From Allolobophora icterica (Eukaryota > Annelida > Clitellata > Crassiclitellata > Lumbricidae), in contig OY744611.1 in NCBI GenBank assembly GCA_963556255.1, positions 2,446,230-2,510,229 of the forward strand: DNA of 64,000 bases. Direction: 5' to 3'. A model generated the notes under the pieces. It made no database searches, had not been told where the DNA came from, and worked only from the letters and a program-made list of their open reading frames with translations. This document shows, one piece after another, positions 22,433-33,350 of this stretch (the stretch's first letter is position 1; every line of letters starts with the position of its first letter). A program made the position numbers and the translations under genes.

Positions 22433-23142
22433 AACACCATTCCGGAACGTTCCGGCAGAACAAAACTGGAACGTTCTATAGGATAGCTAAGTTAATTAAT
22501 GATCAAATCGCTGCGCTTGTCTCGCTGCACTCAGAGCTTCCAGCTTCTCGCACATTAGTAGAGCGATATTTAAGCCCAACAGCATGTCGCCTTTGCTCTT
22601 TCGTGTGCACAAGGAAGACACTGGGCTAGAATTATTGCTGCTGAGCCTGCTGTCGCTGAAAATTCATCTTGCATCGCAAGGATCTCTCCGTATAGTAACA
22701 TTTGAATCATTATTCGTAAATTGCGTGCTTTAACAAACCATCTTGTAGGGCAAAGTGGGCGAATTGTGAAGTAATCTCCATGTCCAGCTGATGCTTCTTT
22801 GACTAAGCTACTGGAAGGTATGGTCTTAGACCAACCTTACCAAATTATACTGACTACTGTGTACTGTATACGCCACAACTGCAACTCAGTGGCAATGTGT
22901 GCTCTCGAGACCAGTATCTAACTCGAGTCGCGGTGTCTATCACTCACAGGGTCGGAGTATTCATTTCCAGTTCTTCCAAAATTAAACTCTCTTTAATGCT
23001 AATATAGAGATCTAAGGTAAGGTCCTATAGATTGATGAACCATTCAACGTCCAACGCGCCAACTCTTCAAAGTCACTAGGATCACTTCGTGCTTTGTTCT
23101 CAAATACATGTAACTCGTACAACTACCGAAATCGTCGTTGAG
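22433..23142. other. Unassigned sequence left of the MULE
   Basis: A short TTCCGGAACGTTCCGG palindrome lies near 22440. It ends with the MULE target duplication GTCGTTGAG at 23134-23142. Confidence 0.35.
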
Positions 23143-23345
23143 GGTATCCATCGAAAATGTCGCGAAGAAAATGTCGCGGTAAAAATGTCGCAGAAAAAAT
23201 GTCGCGGATAACAATGTCGTTGATATATAATGTCGCGGATAAAAATGTCGCGGATAAAAAAGTCGCCGTAAAAAATGTCGCGGATAAAAATGTCGCGGAT
23301 AAAAATGTCGCGGATAAAAATGTCGTTGATATTTTCCCCGCGACA
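23143..23345. repeat. MULE left TIR: tandem array of ~15-bp units
   Basis: About 12 units of ATGTCGCGGATAAAA with variants (GTCGCGAAG, GTCGTTGAT) run from the terminus to about 23335. The right arm carries the same unit inverted. Confidence 0.9.
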
Positions 23346-23559
23346 TTTTCACCATACTGGGAACCGTATGACAGTAGCCTATAACACAAAACTATGAAGA
23401 ACGAAATTCGAAGACAATTTTTAACTTTGACCGTTTAATACTAAACTATTAAGAACGATATACGATATACGAAGACTAAACTATTAAGAACGATATACGA
23501 TATACTAAACTAAAGTATTAAAAAACTATAATGTTCCTACTAGAAGGTTCGTACTACAG

Positions 23560-23720
23560 CCTACTAGAATGTTCGTATAGAGAATAGAATGTTTGTATTA
23601 AAAAACTATAATGTTCCTACTAGAATGTTCGTACTAGAATGTTCGTACTACAATGTTCGTACTACAATGTTCGTATTAAAAAATAGAATGTTCGTACTAT
23701 AATGTTCGTACTAGAATTTT
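23560..23720. repeat. Tandem repeat (ACTAGAATGTTCGT)n in MULE 3' region
   Basis: About ten 14-17-bp units with the core GAATGTTCGTACTA lie between the left TIR and the transposase stop codon. The unit differs from the TIR unit. Confidence 0.75.
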
Positions 23721-23725
23721 CATAT

Positions 23726-25141
23726 TCAAATTTGCAATCTCAAGTTGTGAGCAATACCCCGCAGATAATCGGTAGTTGGACGAAGTCCATAGTCTGCCAC
23801 AATGGTTTTGATTCTTTCGGCGGTATCTTTATAGACCCGTTTGCCGGGTGGAGGTTGCTGGCCGGCGACGTACTGCTCCAGTTTCATTTCGTTCATGCTT
23901 TCCTCTTTCTTGATTCCTTTAATGAACTTCCAGATACTGGGATGATGAGCACCTAGAAGTTGACTAAATCCTCGATGCCAACCCTCGACTGAGTTGTTGG
24001 TTTTGGGAAGATCATCAAGGGAGGCATCGTAGCAGTTCCAAAGCGCGTGTGAAAACATAGGGGCGTTGCGACCTCTTCCTCGTCGACCTGGCCGCCCGAT
24101 CCACGTGTCTTCAAAATAATTTACCAAAGGTCTTAGGATTGTGCTGTGTATCTGGTAGAAATGAGTTTCCATCAGGTCATCGAAGGCACTCGAGACGTCA
24201 TTAGGAGGAACAAAAGCCAATGCCGCCAATTGACGTATTGCTAATGCAAACTCAGCGTCAGTTGTGTAGCGTTGCTGCAGGCCTGGAGTCTGTTGCAGAT
24301 GACGCCATAGACACTGACTGAGATGGAAAAAGCAACCACGTTGAGTTGCGTTTGGGAAAACGGTGGTCCAAGCAAGTATTGCAGCCTGTTCAAAATCTGT
24401 CATGACGGTTTTTGGATCAAGAGCTGGCTGTAAGCGTTTAAGTTCCGTGAAAACGCGGACGTAGCTAGTAGTACTACGATCAGACATTAAAATGAAGACA
24501 GTGGGTATTACGTCACTGTACCTCAATGCATGAATTGTGTAGATCTGCTGAAACAGTGGCGGCGAAGACTTAAACGTTCCATCAGCATACCAATTTTCGC
24601 ATTGCACCATCCGATCCAGGTTGCGTTGTGTAGCGAAAATAAGAAAGCGATTCTGGCCAGGACCACTGTCATATGACAGGAAGTTCTCGCCCGAAGTAGT
24701 GGTCTTATATGCGTCCGGTATGATGAGATCTTGAAGATTTTCCGGATTTGGAAGAGGTATTTCTTTTTCCCGACGTTCTCGACGAATCGTTTGCTTGAGT
24801 CCGTTGACTGAAGGAAGTTGAGCAGCAACAGCCGCCGTTACTACAGCTGCTGTACTTGCGACGATCTGATGACCGGCTTCCTGAGTCGTTGCCGCGCGTA
24901 GTTTTATGTCTTCGACAGTCTTTCGAGCTGCTATTTTGGCTGCATCTGGAACATGATTATGGTGTCCAATATTCTTCACAAGAACACCGTCGATCGTATG
25001 ACAACGCGCTAAGCATCTGGAATCGCTGTATTGCGAACACTTCCAAATAAGCTTACCGTTGACTCCTTTCCTCTCTCGTACAAAAGAAAACCCGTCCAGC
25101 ACAAGCATTTCGCGTCCTTTCTGAGTTTTAATAAATTCCAT
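23726..25141 (-). CDS. MULE transposase with FLYWCH zinc finger
   Basis: 471 codons run from a true ATG to a stop, with no interruption. Residues about 14-63 form a FLYWCH-type finger (W33, C35, C47, H61, H63), a DNA-binding module common to Mutator-class transposases and likely to read the repeated TIR units. Residues about 180-390 are the MULE catalytic domain: YADGTF (D187), VMTDFEQAA (D249), GCFFHLSQ (the CxxH after the second Asp) and NNSVEGWHRGF (E386). These form the expected D-D-E triad with correct spacing. It lies alone between the two TIR arrays of the element, with about 490 bp of upstream sequence inside the element. The enzyme excises and integrates the element with a 9-bp staggered cut. 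Intact and plausibly functional. Confidence 0.93.
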   Translation of the reverse strand: MEFIKTQKGREMLVLDGFSFVRERKGVNGKLIWKCSQYSDSRCLARCHTIDGVLVKNIGHHNHVPDAAKIAARKTVEDIKLRAATTQEAGHQIVASTAAVVTAAVAAQLPSVNGLKQTIRRERREKEIPLPNPENLQDLIIPDAYKTTTSGENFLSYDSGPGQNRFLIFATQRNLDRMVQCENWYADGTFKSSPPLFQQIYTIHALRYSDVIPTVFILMSDRSTTSYVRVFTELKRLQPALDPKTVMTDFEQAAILAWTTVFPNATQRGCFFHLSQCLWRHLQQTPGLQQRYTTDAEFALAIRQLAALAFVPPNDVSSAFDDLMETHFYQIHSTILRPLVNYFEDTWIGRPGRRGRGRNAPMFSHALWNCYDASLDDLPKTNNSVEGWHRGFSQLLGAHHPSIWKFIKGIKKEESMNEMKLEQYVAGQQPPPGKRVYKDTAERIKTIVADYGLRPTTDYLRGIAHNLRLQI

Positions 25142-25282
25142 TTCTACTGAGAGCGATAATAAATCTAGGCTACTGTTAAATCAAAACTCTGCAACTGCAC
25201 CGGATTCGCAGCATGACAAACTGACAACTTTCTGATTTTGTTGGTTGCCTTATATACAAACTCAGACACATACACAATATTC

Positions 25283-25631
25283 GAAATTGTTGGACATCAA
25301 ACGGTTTTGAAGTTTTACACAGTGCTGGCTGAATCGAGCATAATCAACATGCGGAATAGGCCTATATTGGACATCAAAAGATTTGGAGGTTTCTTACATT
25401 GCTGGCTCACATGAGCATAAGCTAAACAAGATGCGAAATTCTGGTACATCAAATTATTTAGATTTCGAGGTTTCAAGAATCGCTGAATTCGATTCAAGGC
25501 AAGACAAACAAGACGCGAAATATGTTTGACATCAAAAGATTTCGACTTCGAGGTATCACGCTTCGCTAATTTTGAGGTCAAAGACATTGCTGGCTCAATA
25601 GAGCAGATAGTAAACAAGACGCGACGAAATT
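25283..25631. repeat. ~90-bp degenerate tandem repeats upstream of the transposase
   Basis: About four units share GACATCAAAAGATTT, GAGGTTTC, TTGCTGGCT and AACAAGACGCGAAAT. They lie between the transposase ATG and the right TIR, where the promoter should be. Confidence 0.55.
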
Positions 25632-25632
25632 G

Positions 25633-25823
25633 TGAACGGCGACATTTTTATCCGCGACATTTTTATCCGCGACACTATGTATCAACCACATTTTTAACCG
25701 CGACATTTTTATCCGCGACATTTGTATCCGCGACATTATATATCAACGACATTTATATCCGCGACATTTTGTCCGCGACATTTTTAACGCGACATTTTCT
25801 TCGCGACATTTTCGATGGGAACC
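25633..25823. repeat. MULE right TIR: inverted tandem array
   Basis: About 11-12 units of CGACATTTTTATCCG, the inverse of the left-arm unit, end in TTCGATGGGAACC at 25823. Confidence 0.9.
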
Positions 25824-25832
25824 GTCGTTGAG

Positions 25833-27464
25833 TCATCACCCGACCACAGTTTACCGTAACGTTCTGCTGGATAATCTTCCGATGAGTAACGCCACTACAC
25901 GCTTCGATGAACAGAGTTCACGATGATACTGATTGTTACTATCGGTTAACTTCAGGAGAATGAAGTTTTACTCACACAGTTCTTTGTGACGTCGTCGCGA
26001 TTAATACACACGGTTGTATTTTGGCTATCTACAAGCGGATTAACTATATCACGCTGTACAACTCTTTTCCGCATCTCGTGACGTCACATGTTTTGCTCTA
26101 GTACTCCACAATTCGACTAAATGTAGGCCCACAAGTTTATCTCGCCTATGTCTTAATCTCATCGACTTTTGTCCTAGATCCATTCGGACCTCTCATATAC
26201 AAGCTAGGTTTGTTACCACATCTGTGACTAAAGAACTTACTTCTTTCGCCTCAGTCCCATCTGTATTAGGCCCGATGATAAAATCTTTCACAAGGGTTTC
26301 AATCACAACTGCTTCAGTTCTACCCGTGAAATATTCGCTCTGTATCTCGACCATGCCAGAAGGATACAAGTTTATGCCTTGAGATGTTCATGAAGGAGTC
26401 ATTTTCCGGTAAATGCATAAATTAAAAATTCAGCTGTCCCCGGTCATTTCTCAAAAAAAAAACCTAGTCTGAACACGGTAAGTGATGAAATTAAAATGTT
26501 ATTGATCAGTCAACAATTTAAGTTCCTTGAAAGTAATTCAAAGCAAGAAAGTAACTTATTAAGATATGTTTTTAATTTAAAATGTTCCACTCCGATACTG
26601 TCCCTAGGCTGTAGTGCTTAATGTTTAGTCTACAATTTCAAAATCATTTTGATTACGGCAAAAATTCATGTGTTTCTTTTGTATTATATATACTTGCATA
26701 TATCTAAATACAACTTCAGTGTAATTTTTTTAAATTTAAATCTTGTACCGCGGAAAATTATGTCCGCTCCGTTACCATGTAAAAATTATCTCGCATCTCA
26801 GAACCCTTCTAATTCTTTGAGCGCGCCACATAACTCATCTCTTCTGTGAAGATCTGTGTAAGTAAGTATGTCTTAACAGACGATCTGAATGCTAAGGCAA
26901 ATTTCTTATTAATTTTCATTTATTTCGTACCTAATGTGCTTTTTTCTACATAAACTCCGTTACTGCATTTTTGCAATGTTTATGAATAAATTTAATTGTA
27001 ATAATATTTGTAATATAACGTTTATGAGCAATATAATGAGTTCACCGACTCTTGATGTGAACGCATGAAAGATAATATGGTGTCTACCGTGCTCATGCAC
27101 AATTTGTCTACTCCGTTACCTCTCCACTCCGTTATAATAAATGCTACTCTTAAAGGTATACTTTCCACAATCTGTGCCCAATTCTCGAAAGATGGTAACA
27201 AAGCAGAGTCCGCTCTTTGACTGTTGTGTGGTAATTTTGATGTAATTTTGATGTTTTGAGTAGATTTTAGGACACCATCACAAATATTTTAATGTTTTCT
27301 GTTTATTTGATCTATGAGAATGATTAGCTCAAGTGAATGTTTTTGGTCATTTGGCCAAAAAAATATATTCAGCTTAACATTGGTTACTTCTATTTCAGTA
27401 ATGGAGTGGACATTTCTTAATATAATTAAAACTGTGATGGAATTAAATTATTTATTTATTTTTT
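25833..27464. other. Unassigned 1.6-kb stretch
   Basis: No gene or element recognised. The phrase CTCCGTTACC recurs a few times (about 26766, 27112) with no clear period. Confidence 0.35.
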
Positions 27465-27696
27465 ATTTTATTTATTCCGGATATTTCTATAGCGCCTCTC
27501 GAAGTCAACTACTACTCAGAGGCGCTCCCGACTACAGCATTTGATACTGTGCCGGAATTTTCACGCCGAAGCGCCACGAGCAATTGCGAGTGAAGGACTT
27601 GCCCAAGGTCCGTACGCAGCGGCTAGAGTGGGATTCGAACCTGCAACCCTCCGATCACAAGGCGCCGAACTTACCACTAAGCCACCACGCCCCACA
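27465..27696 (-). repeat. tRNA-derived SINE family 1, inverted copy
   Basis: The minus-strand copy of the 9582-9826 SINE. B box inverse GGATTCGAACC at about 27630, head inverse at about 27670-27694, hairpin inverse AGCGCCTCT..AGAGGCGCT at 27491-27527, and A-rich tail (T-rich here) at 27450-27478. About 95% similar by eye. Confidence 0.85.
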
Positions 27697-27761
27697 TATC
27701 ATTTATACTGTGGTGTCTTTTATATTTATTTTATAAATACTAATACCAAAAACATACTGCT

Positions 27762-28136
27762 ATGTCAAGGTACACAAAAGGAAGCTATCTACTACATACA
27801 CATATCTCACATGTGTATAGTAACGCAGTGGACAAATATTTTAGTATGGCTATATTTTCTACAAAAAATTTGTTACATTTACATATTAGTGCAAAACCAA
27901 ATATATATATTTGTGAAATAGAAATATTGAAGATTTGTTCCAAACAAAAGCAATGTAATTCGAGAAAAAATTTGCTTCTTGAATTAGTGAATTCACTAAT
28001 TCAAGAGGCACATTTTACCGGAAATGACTCAGTGTTTTTATGCGCAGATCGTATTGTTGCTACTGCTGCTGATAATCCTGATATGCTCACTGGAAGATAT
28101 TATTCCGAGAAAAAAATGAGCTTTTTGGACACTTGA
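27762..28136 (+). CDS. Unidentified ORF
   Basis: ATG-started, 124 codons, beginning 66 bp beyond the SINE. No known domain. The C-terminal part (NLLLELVNSLIQEAHF, then VFLCADRIVATAADN) is hydrophilic-helical in look, while the first half is low-complexity. It may be chance. Confidence 0.15.
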   Translation: MSRYTKGSYLLHTHISHVYSNAVDKYFSMAIFSTKNLLHLHISAKPNIYICEIEILKICSKQKQCNSRKNLLLELVNSLIQEAHFTGNDSVFLCADRIVATAADNPDMLTGRYYSEKKMSFLDT

Positions 28137-28665
28137 GATAATAGTAACGATAAACAGGACAACAACAACTGCTGACCTATTTCTACGAAAACTTCACATT
28201 GCCTTCGAATAGAGCTTTGCCAATAATCGTTGGATCGTCGATGTTTTTCTCTTTGAGTGTTTAACTTAGTAATAAAGTTATTTCTTTCTGCTTACCTCTT
28301 CTGTGAGTTGCAGAAAATCGAAAGATGTGCTTCTGGCTTTCACGATTATTTTCGTTATCGTTTCGCTTGTGTTTTCCTACACAGGCGCCCATAGTTGCTA
28401 GTACATAGACATTAGTTTTAGGAATTCTTTATATTTGACACTTAAATGCTTTATTAAACGATGCTTTTCATATTACTAATGTTAACCTCGCAAAGTGTTT
28501 CTGCATATGAGAAATAGCTACAGATGTAACAAGAATCATGTGATATACAAAAAGTACACAGTCATAATCCGTGTTTGCCTCATCAACCAGGACGTAAACT
28601 GTATGACATCTATTTTTATCCAAAACTATCTACCTCCTCGTAACAATGGTTCGTTGCTGTGTATC

Positions 28666-28740
28666 AATAAGCGCTTCTGAGTAGTTCCCTTGAAGGAGCG
28701 CTATATAAATGCTCAAATGACCGAATGAATGAATGTATGT
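28666..28740 (+). mobile_element. LINE family B / SINE 3' tail fragment
   Basis: AAGCGCTTCTGAGTAG, a short loop, AAGGAGCGCTATATAAAT, then a (GAAT)n-like tail. This is the shared 3' hairpin of family B LINEs. No coding part is left. Confidence 0.6.
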
Positions 28741-29364
28741 TCAACATAAAAAGTTTCATTAGCGTATTATAACCCTAAGCAGTTTCTGGTAAGGGAGAAG
28801 TCTAGGGTTGACGATAGTCCAAAGAGATATCGTGACTGATGCGACATAATTGTTAGTTTGTCTGGCAACATCTAGCAAAACGAGTCTTATCAGAGACATT
28901 GTTAAATACAGATCCGAGGACCTACTTTCGTTCCGTGTGGACATGAAGTGTTTATTTTTCAGTGTGTTTACTTATAAATTTCGCACATATTGTTGACTTA
29001 AAGGTAGAATGGTGTGAGTTTGTAGTTGGAGATAAATTCAGTTGAGTTCTCATGCACTGCCAGCCTACATATAAGCTAGGTATGTTCTAAATGCAAGCCT
29101 TTTATTGATGCAAGAGAAACGTACTAATTTATAAAATTGACGTGTGTGTCAAGTGTACACTCTCGAATGCGTTTTTACTTAAATGATCTCTTACGCCGCG
29201 AAGTTGGCGGAGAAAGACGCGTACTACAAGTTCGACCGTTGCTCCGAGGATGCTCGGGGTATGCATGTATTAATGCTTACTTTTTGTTTACAAGTATGCA
29301 GGCATGTTTTCCATGCATGGATATATGCATGTATATATGCATGTGTAACATTGTGCATGTGTGC
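28741..29364. other. Unassigned sequence
   Basis: AT-rich, with degenerate ATGCATGTAT runs near 29300-29350 that mark where the Gypsy gag homology ends. No gene supported. Confidence 0.35.
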
Positions 29365-30780
29365 CCGCCTTTGTGGCAAAACCCACAAGAAACCGTTGGG
29401 CCAAATTTTGGAGCAAAAGAAACCCGTTTCCTAGAACCGGTTGGACTATTAAATGGACTGCTCCTGACCTGTCCCAAATTCCGACTACAATTTCCCACAT
29501 CCAAATTAGGTTCCACTCTGGGCCCTGCCAATGACTCAACTTTATACGGTTTGAATAAAACCGCATATTCATCTGCCTATTTAGATGCTTGAGCGAAACT
29601 TACGGGTTTCTTCTCAATGAGCCATTTATGAATGTCTACTGGCAAACAATGCACAAATTGCTCTGACAGAAAAACCTCTTTTATTCTGTCAACGTCATTC
29701 ACCGCATTCTCACCATCCAACCAACTCTTGAAAGGTAGACTCAGTTCAAATGCAAAATCATACAGCTAGAGTGAGCTCTATTCAATCCAAACTCCCTTTC
29801 CCGTTCTCTTTCCTCTCTCTGAAGCTGTCTTTCAGCTTCTGCCGCCTCTTTTTGTGCTCAAAATTTCCTTTCTGCATTGTACGAAAACGTTTCCGATAGT
29901 ACTCCAGAACTCTATCATAAGCAGTCAACAAGGCTTGCTTCAAGATGTCATAGTCTTGACAATCGTCTACTAACAATTCGGAAAATACTCTATGAGCATT
30001 TCCGCTTAACTGCGTATACATGAGCGCTGTCCATTTACCTCAAGGAAATTTATGAATGAGCATAGCCTTTTCGATGGCCATAAGGTAATGTTCAACATCA
30101 CCTTCGTCAAATTTAGGGACATATTTAACAGCAGCCGATATACGAAACGTATCGGTGCCACGCACTTCCTCTGTTTCCTCTAAATTTCCTCCGAACCTCC
30201 TGAACTCGAACTTGAACTGTCGTTGTCTTTCTCTCTCCTCTGCCTCGGCCCTGTTGTTTGCTCCATCACCGCATCTTCCAATCTTAATTTATTATCCTGT
30301 GCTTCTATTTCTAATTTTAATTTTCGTTCGTCTGCCTCTGCTTGTTTCTCCTGCGCTTCTCTTCATTCTTTCCTCTCTTCTGCTTCTATTCTTTCTCACC
30401 GCTCTTGTGCTTCTAACGCGTCTTTCCTCGCTTGGGCTTCAGCCTCAGCTCTCTCTTTTCTCTTGTGCTTCAGCCTCAGCTATCAATTTCATTTTCGCCA
30501 ATCCAAACTCCCTTTCCCGTTCTCTTTCCTCTCCCTGAAGCTGTCTTTTAACTTCTACCGCCTCTTTTTGTGCTTTACGCTCTAACGCCTTACTCTTAAT
30601 TTTCCACTCTTCTAACGGTGAAACCGGAGATAACCGTTTAGCCAACAACTTTTGTAACTGAGCTTTACTCAAACCTTTAGTTTCCTGCCCTAGGCGTTCC
30701 ACTTCCTGTTTCAACTATTCAGCAGACATATCAAAAACGTCTTCCAGAGTCAACAGTTTCGCCGTCACATTTTAGTACCC
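29365..30780 (-). pseudogene. Gypsy-type LTR retrotransposon gag remnant
   Basis: From right to left on the minus strand: a coiled-coil rich in E, K and R (KQEVERLGQETKGLSKAQLQ, then charged repeats, 30714-30445); a SCAN-like capsid segment near 30100-29880 (MYTQLSGNAHRVFSELLVDD, then DYDILKQALLTAYDRVLEYY); and a zinc knuckle CGFCHKGGHT near 29375-29410. This order (coiled coil, capsid, CCHC) is gag of a Gypsy-like element. The start ATG is lost, an in-frame stop interrupts SAE*LKQEVE, there are further stops and frameshifts, and no pol follows. Dead, truncated copy. Confidence 0.7.
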
Positions 30781-30883
30781 AAAAAAAACAAATTTCCGTA
30801 TGCTAACAAAAACTATCAAAAGTTAATTTCAAAATTCGACTAGCAAAATTCCAAAATGAAAATTCTTAGGACGAAAGCCCCCA

Positions 30884-31375
30884 TGTGAAAGCTCCCAATA
30901 TATTTTAATGAAAAGAGCTCAGTCTGGCTGTACGATTAAAATGGTTTTATTCACAAAATAACTCTAGAAAGCTACCTTTCACAACGGCACTCGTCAGTTC
31001 ATCAAAGTTGTACAAACGGTAGATAAATACGTGCAACTTCTTCGCCAGCAAAATAAGAAGTCGCACTCACAATAACTCTTTTTCGTGGAAGAAAAGCACT
31101 CCTAACACGAGCCTCAGACGTACACGATAAACAGCAACGCTGTCGGTCTCAGAGGGCAACGAGACAACGAGCTTTCAAAACGAAGGAGTTTGTCTTAGCT
31201 CTCCTATATAAACTCTACATACAACTGAATGCTTGGCGGCCACTTAACTACCCGAAGATCCACCTGGATCTGACACCAACAAGCCAAGACTTATTCCTTC
31301 TCGAATATTCCTTTATAGCTTAGGCCACTCCCTTTAAGGAACTGGTCAAGCGTATCAAGGAAATCCGAGATCACA
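30884..31375 (-). mobile_element. 5' LTR of the Gypsy-type remnant
   Basis: On the minus strand it starts TGTGATCTCGG (31375) and ends GGGAGCTTTCACA (30884). TGGGGGCTTTCGTCC follows at once as a primer-binding-site-like sequence, and the gag remnant lies downstream. A TATA-like TATATAGG (31203-31210) and AATAAAA (near 30950) stand in the order expected for U3/R/U5. No second LTR was found. Confidence 0.6.
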
Positions 31376-31629
31376 GGTGAGACAAGAGGGTACGCATTTA
31401 ACAACATATGTAAGTATGCACGTTTGTGTATGCATATATATATATATGTATATATTTGTATATGTTTATATATGTCACATAGACATTAATATAAATGTAC
31501 ACTATATATATGTAACATATATACATAAAGAATATGTACATGCAGGCTTGTATGTGTATATATATAAATATATGCATGGTATAATATACATATAAAAATA
31601 TACATGTATAAATGTATACACATAATATG

Positions 31630-32219
31630 TGTAGCGGATGTTGAATGACCGCTGCTAGATGTTGATCGACAGAGAGAGAGAGAAAACGTTGTCATTGTCG
31701 ATGTTTTTTCAGCCGATACTGGTGCACGCTAGGCACCCGTGCCCCGGTTGACAAACGAGACAGAGGTCCGGCAAAAGCTGTGCGACCAACGCGCTGGATC
31801 GAGATCTCTCTCTCCTCTACTCCCTCTGCCTCAAGGGCTTCTATTTATATAGCTTTATCGAAATCCTTCCTACATGGCATACCTTTATATGACGCCAGTC
31901 AGTCTGTCTGCACGTGCATCTGCCAACTCCCCACTCTCGGACTGTTGGCCTACATTCCTGTGAAGGCTTGCCACCCACCTATTTATAGTCCAGGCGGATG
32001 CATCTTATAGGGATACTCTCCTACATGTATGCTTATAATTACAAATATTAACATAATTATATACACATCTATATTCTATAACTAGACTTTGGAACCCATA
32101 CAATTAGATGTCGACTTTCGTCGACAGCCGCCCTCAGCCCCTAGTGTCGATGCGCCGGCTAACTGATAAACGCGCTATGACCCATATTAATTAATTACTT
32201 CTACATAACAATGATAACA
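31630..32219 (-). mobile_element. LTR-like segment
   Basis: On the minus strand it runs from TGTTATCATTG to CATCCGCTACA (TG..CA ends) and carries TATATAAATAG near 31845-31857. No internal region or TSD was identified, so a solo LTR is an inference. Confidence 0.35.
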
Positions 32220-32286
32220 CATTTATGAAGTACACGTAGACCTAAATGCACATGATTTTTATTTCGACAAAAACTACAGGTATTCC

Positions 32287-32739
<453 letters not shown>

Positions 32740-33001
32740 GAACTCTACATATGTGTTTAAATACATGAAACATCAAAACACTTGCATAGAAATACACATA
32801 CATGCAGACAGAAACAGAGTCCATCTGACATATAGACAGACGAAAATACTTATGGAATGGTATCGAATGTAATGTAAGTAGATATTTATATAGCCCTTCC
32901 ATACCTCTCAAAGGCTCTCTCGTCAGGTTAAAAATGATTTGCAATGTTATTATCACCAGTTCATATTGAAGCGTTGGACCAAAAATTGGTCTCCATATGA
33001 A

Positions 33002-33350
33002 AACTTGTAATAATAATAAATAATAATAATCTTTTCTTTATTTAGCCACCTGCTAACCGCACTGCGCTGTACAATGAACATACATATAGTAGAAACGGCA
33101 GCCACGCAGGGCGCCTTACATACATGTATACAGTAGAAGCACATGATAACAGTTTTACAGGAGTCGAATACAACTGTTTTAACGGCAGCCAACAGGTCGC
33201 CAATCACGGCCTACTATTCATTTAACCACCACCGCCACCTAGTGAGTGTGACTGTGTAAGGCTGAATAAACCTTACGGGGTCTTCGGGATTCGATCTTGG
33301 TACCTACTGCTCTTCACGCCATTACTCTACGCTACCCCCTCCCCTGTAGA
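33002..33350 (-). repeat. tRNA-derived SINE family 2
   Basis: On the minus strand: tRNA-like head (A box near 33330, B box GATCGAATCCC near 33290), then a body shared with the 47180-47436 copy (TGATAACAGTTTTACAGGA and GGCAGCCAACAGG on the plus strand), then an A/T tail with AATAATAAT units near 33002-33030. Dispersed SINE. Confidence 0.65.

Larger units (their letters stand above)
23143..25823 (-). mobile_element. Complete MULE (Mutator-like) DNA transposon
   Basis: A 9-bp direct repeat GTCGTTGAG (23134-23142 and 25824-25832) flanks 2681 bp. The ends are inverted (GGTATCCATCGAAAATGTCG and, from the right, GGTTCCCATCGAAAATGTCG), and the arms continue as arrays of a 15-bp unit. It holds one intact transposase ORF on the minus strand. 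9-bp duplication plus this transposase type establish MULE. Perfect TSDs and an uninterrupted ORF suggest a recent, possibly active copy. Confidence 0.93.

Noticed and set aside
23143..23345. CRISPR-like array
   Set aside because: Units are contiguous without spacers and form a transposon TIR in a eukaryotic sequence.
23157..23384. ORFs repeating KNVAD or HFYPR
   Set aside because: Translations of the MULE TIR tandem units.
30155..30585. Plus-strand Leu/Ser-rich ORFs
   Set aside because: Antisense of the Gypsy gag coiled coil.
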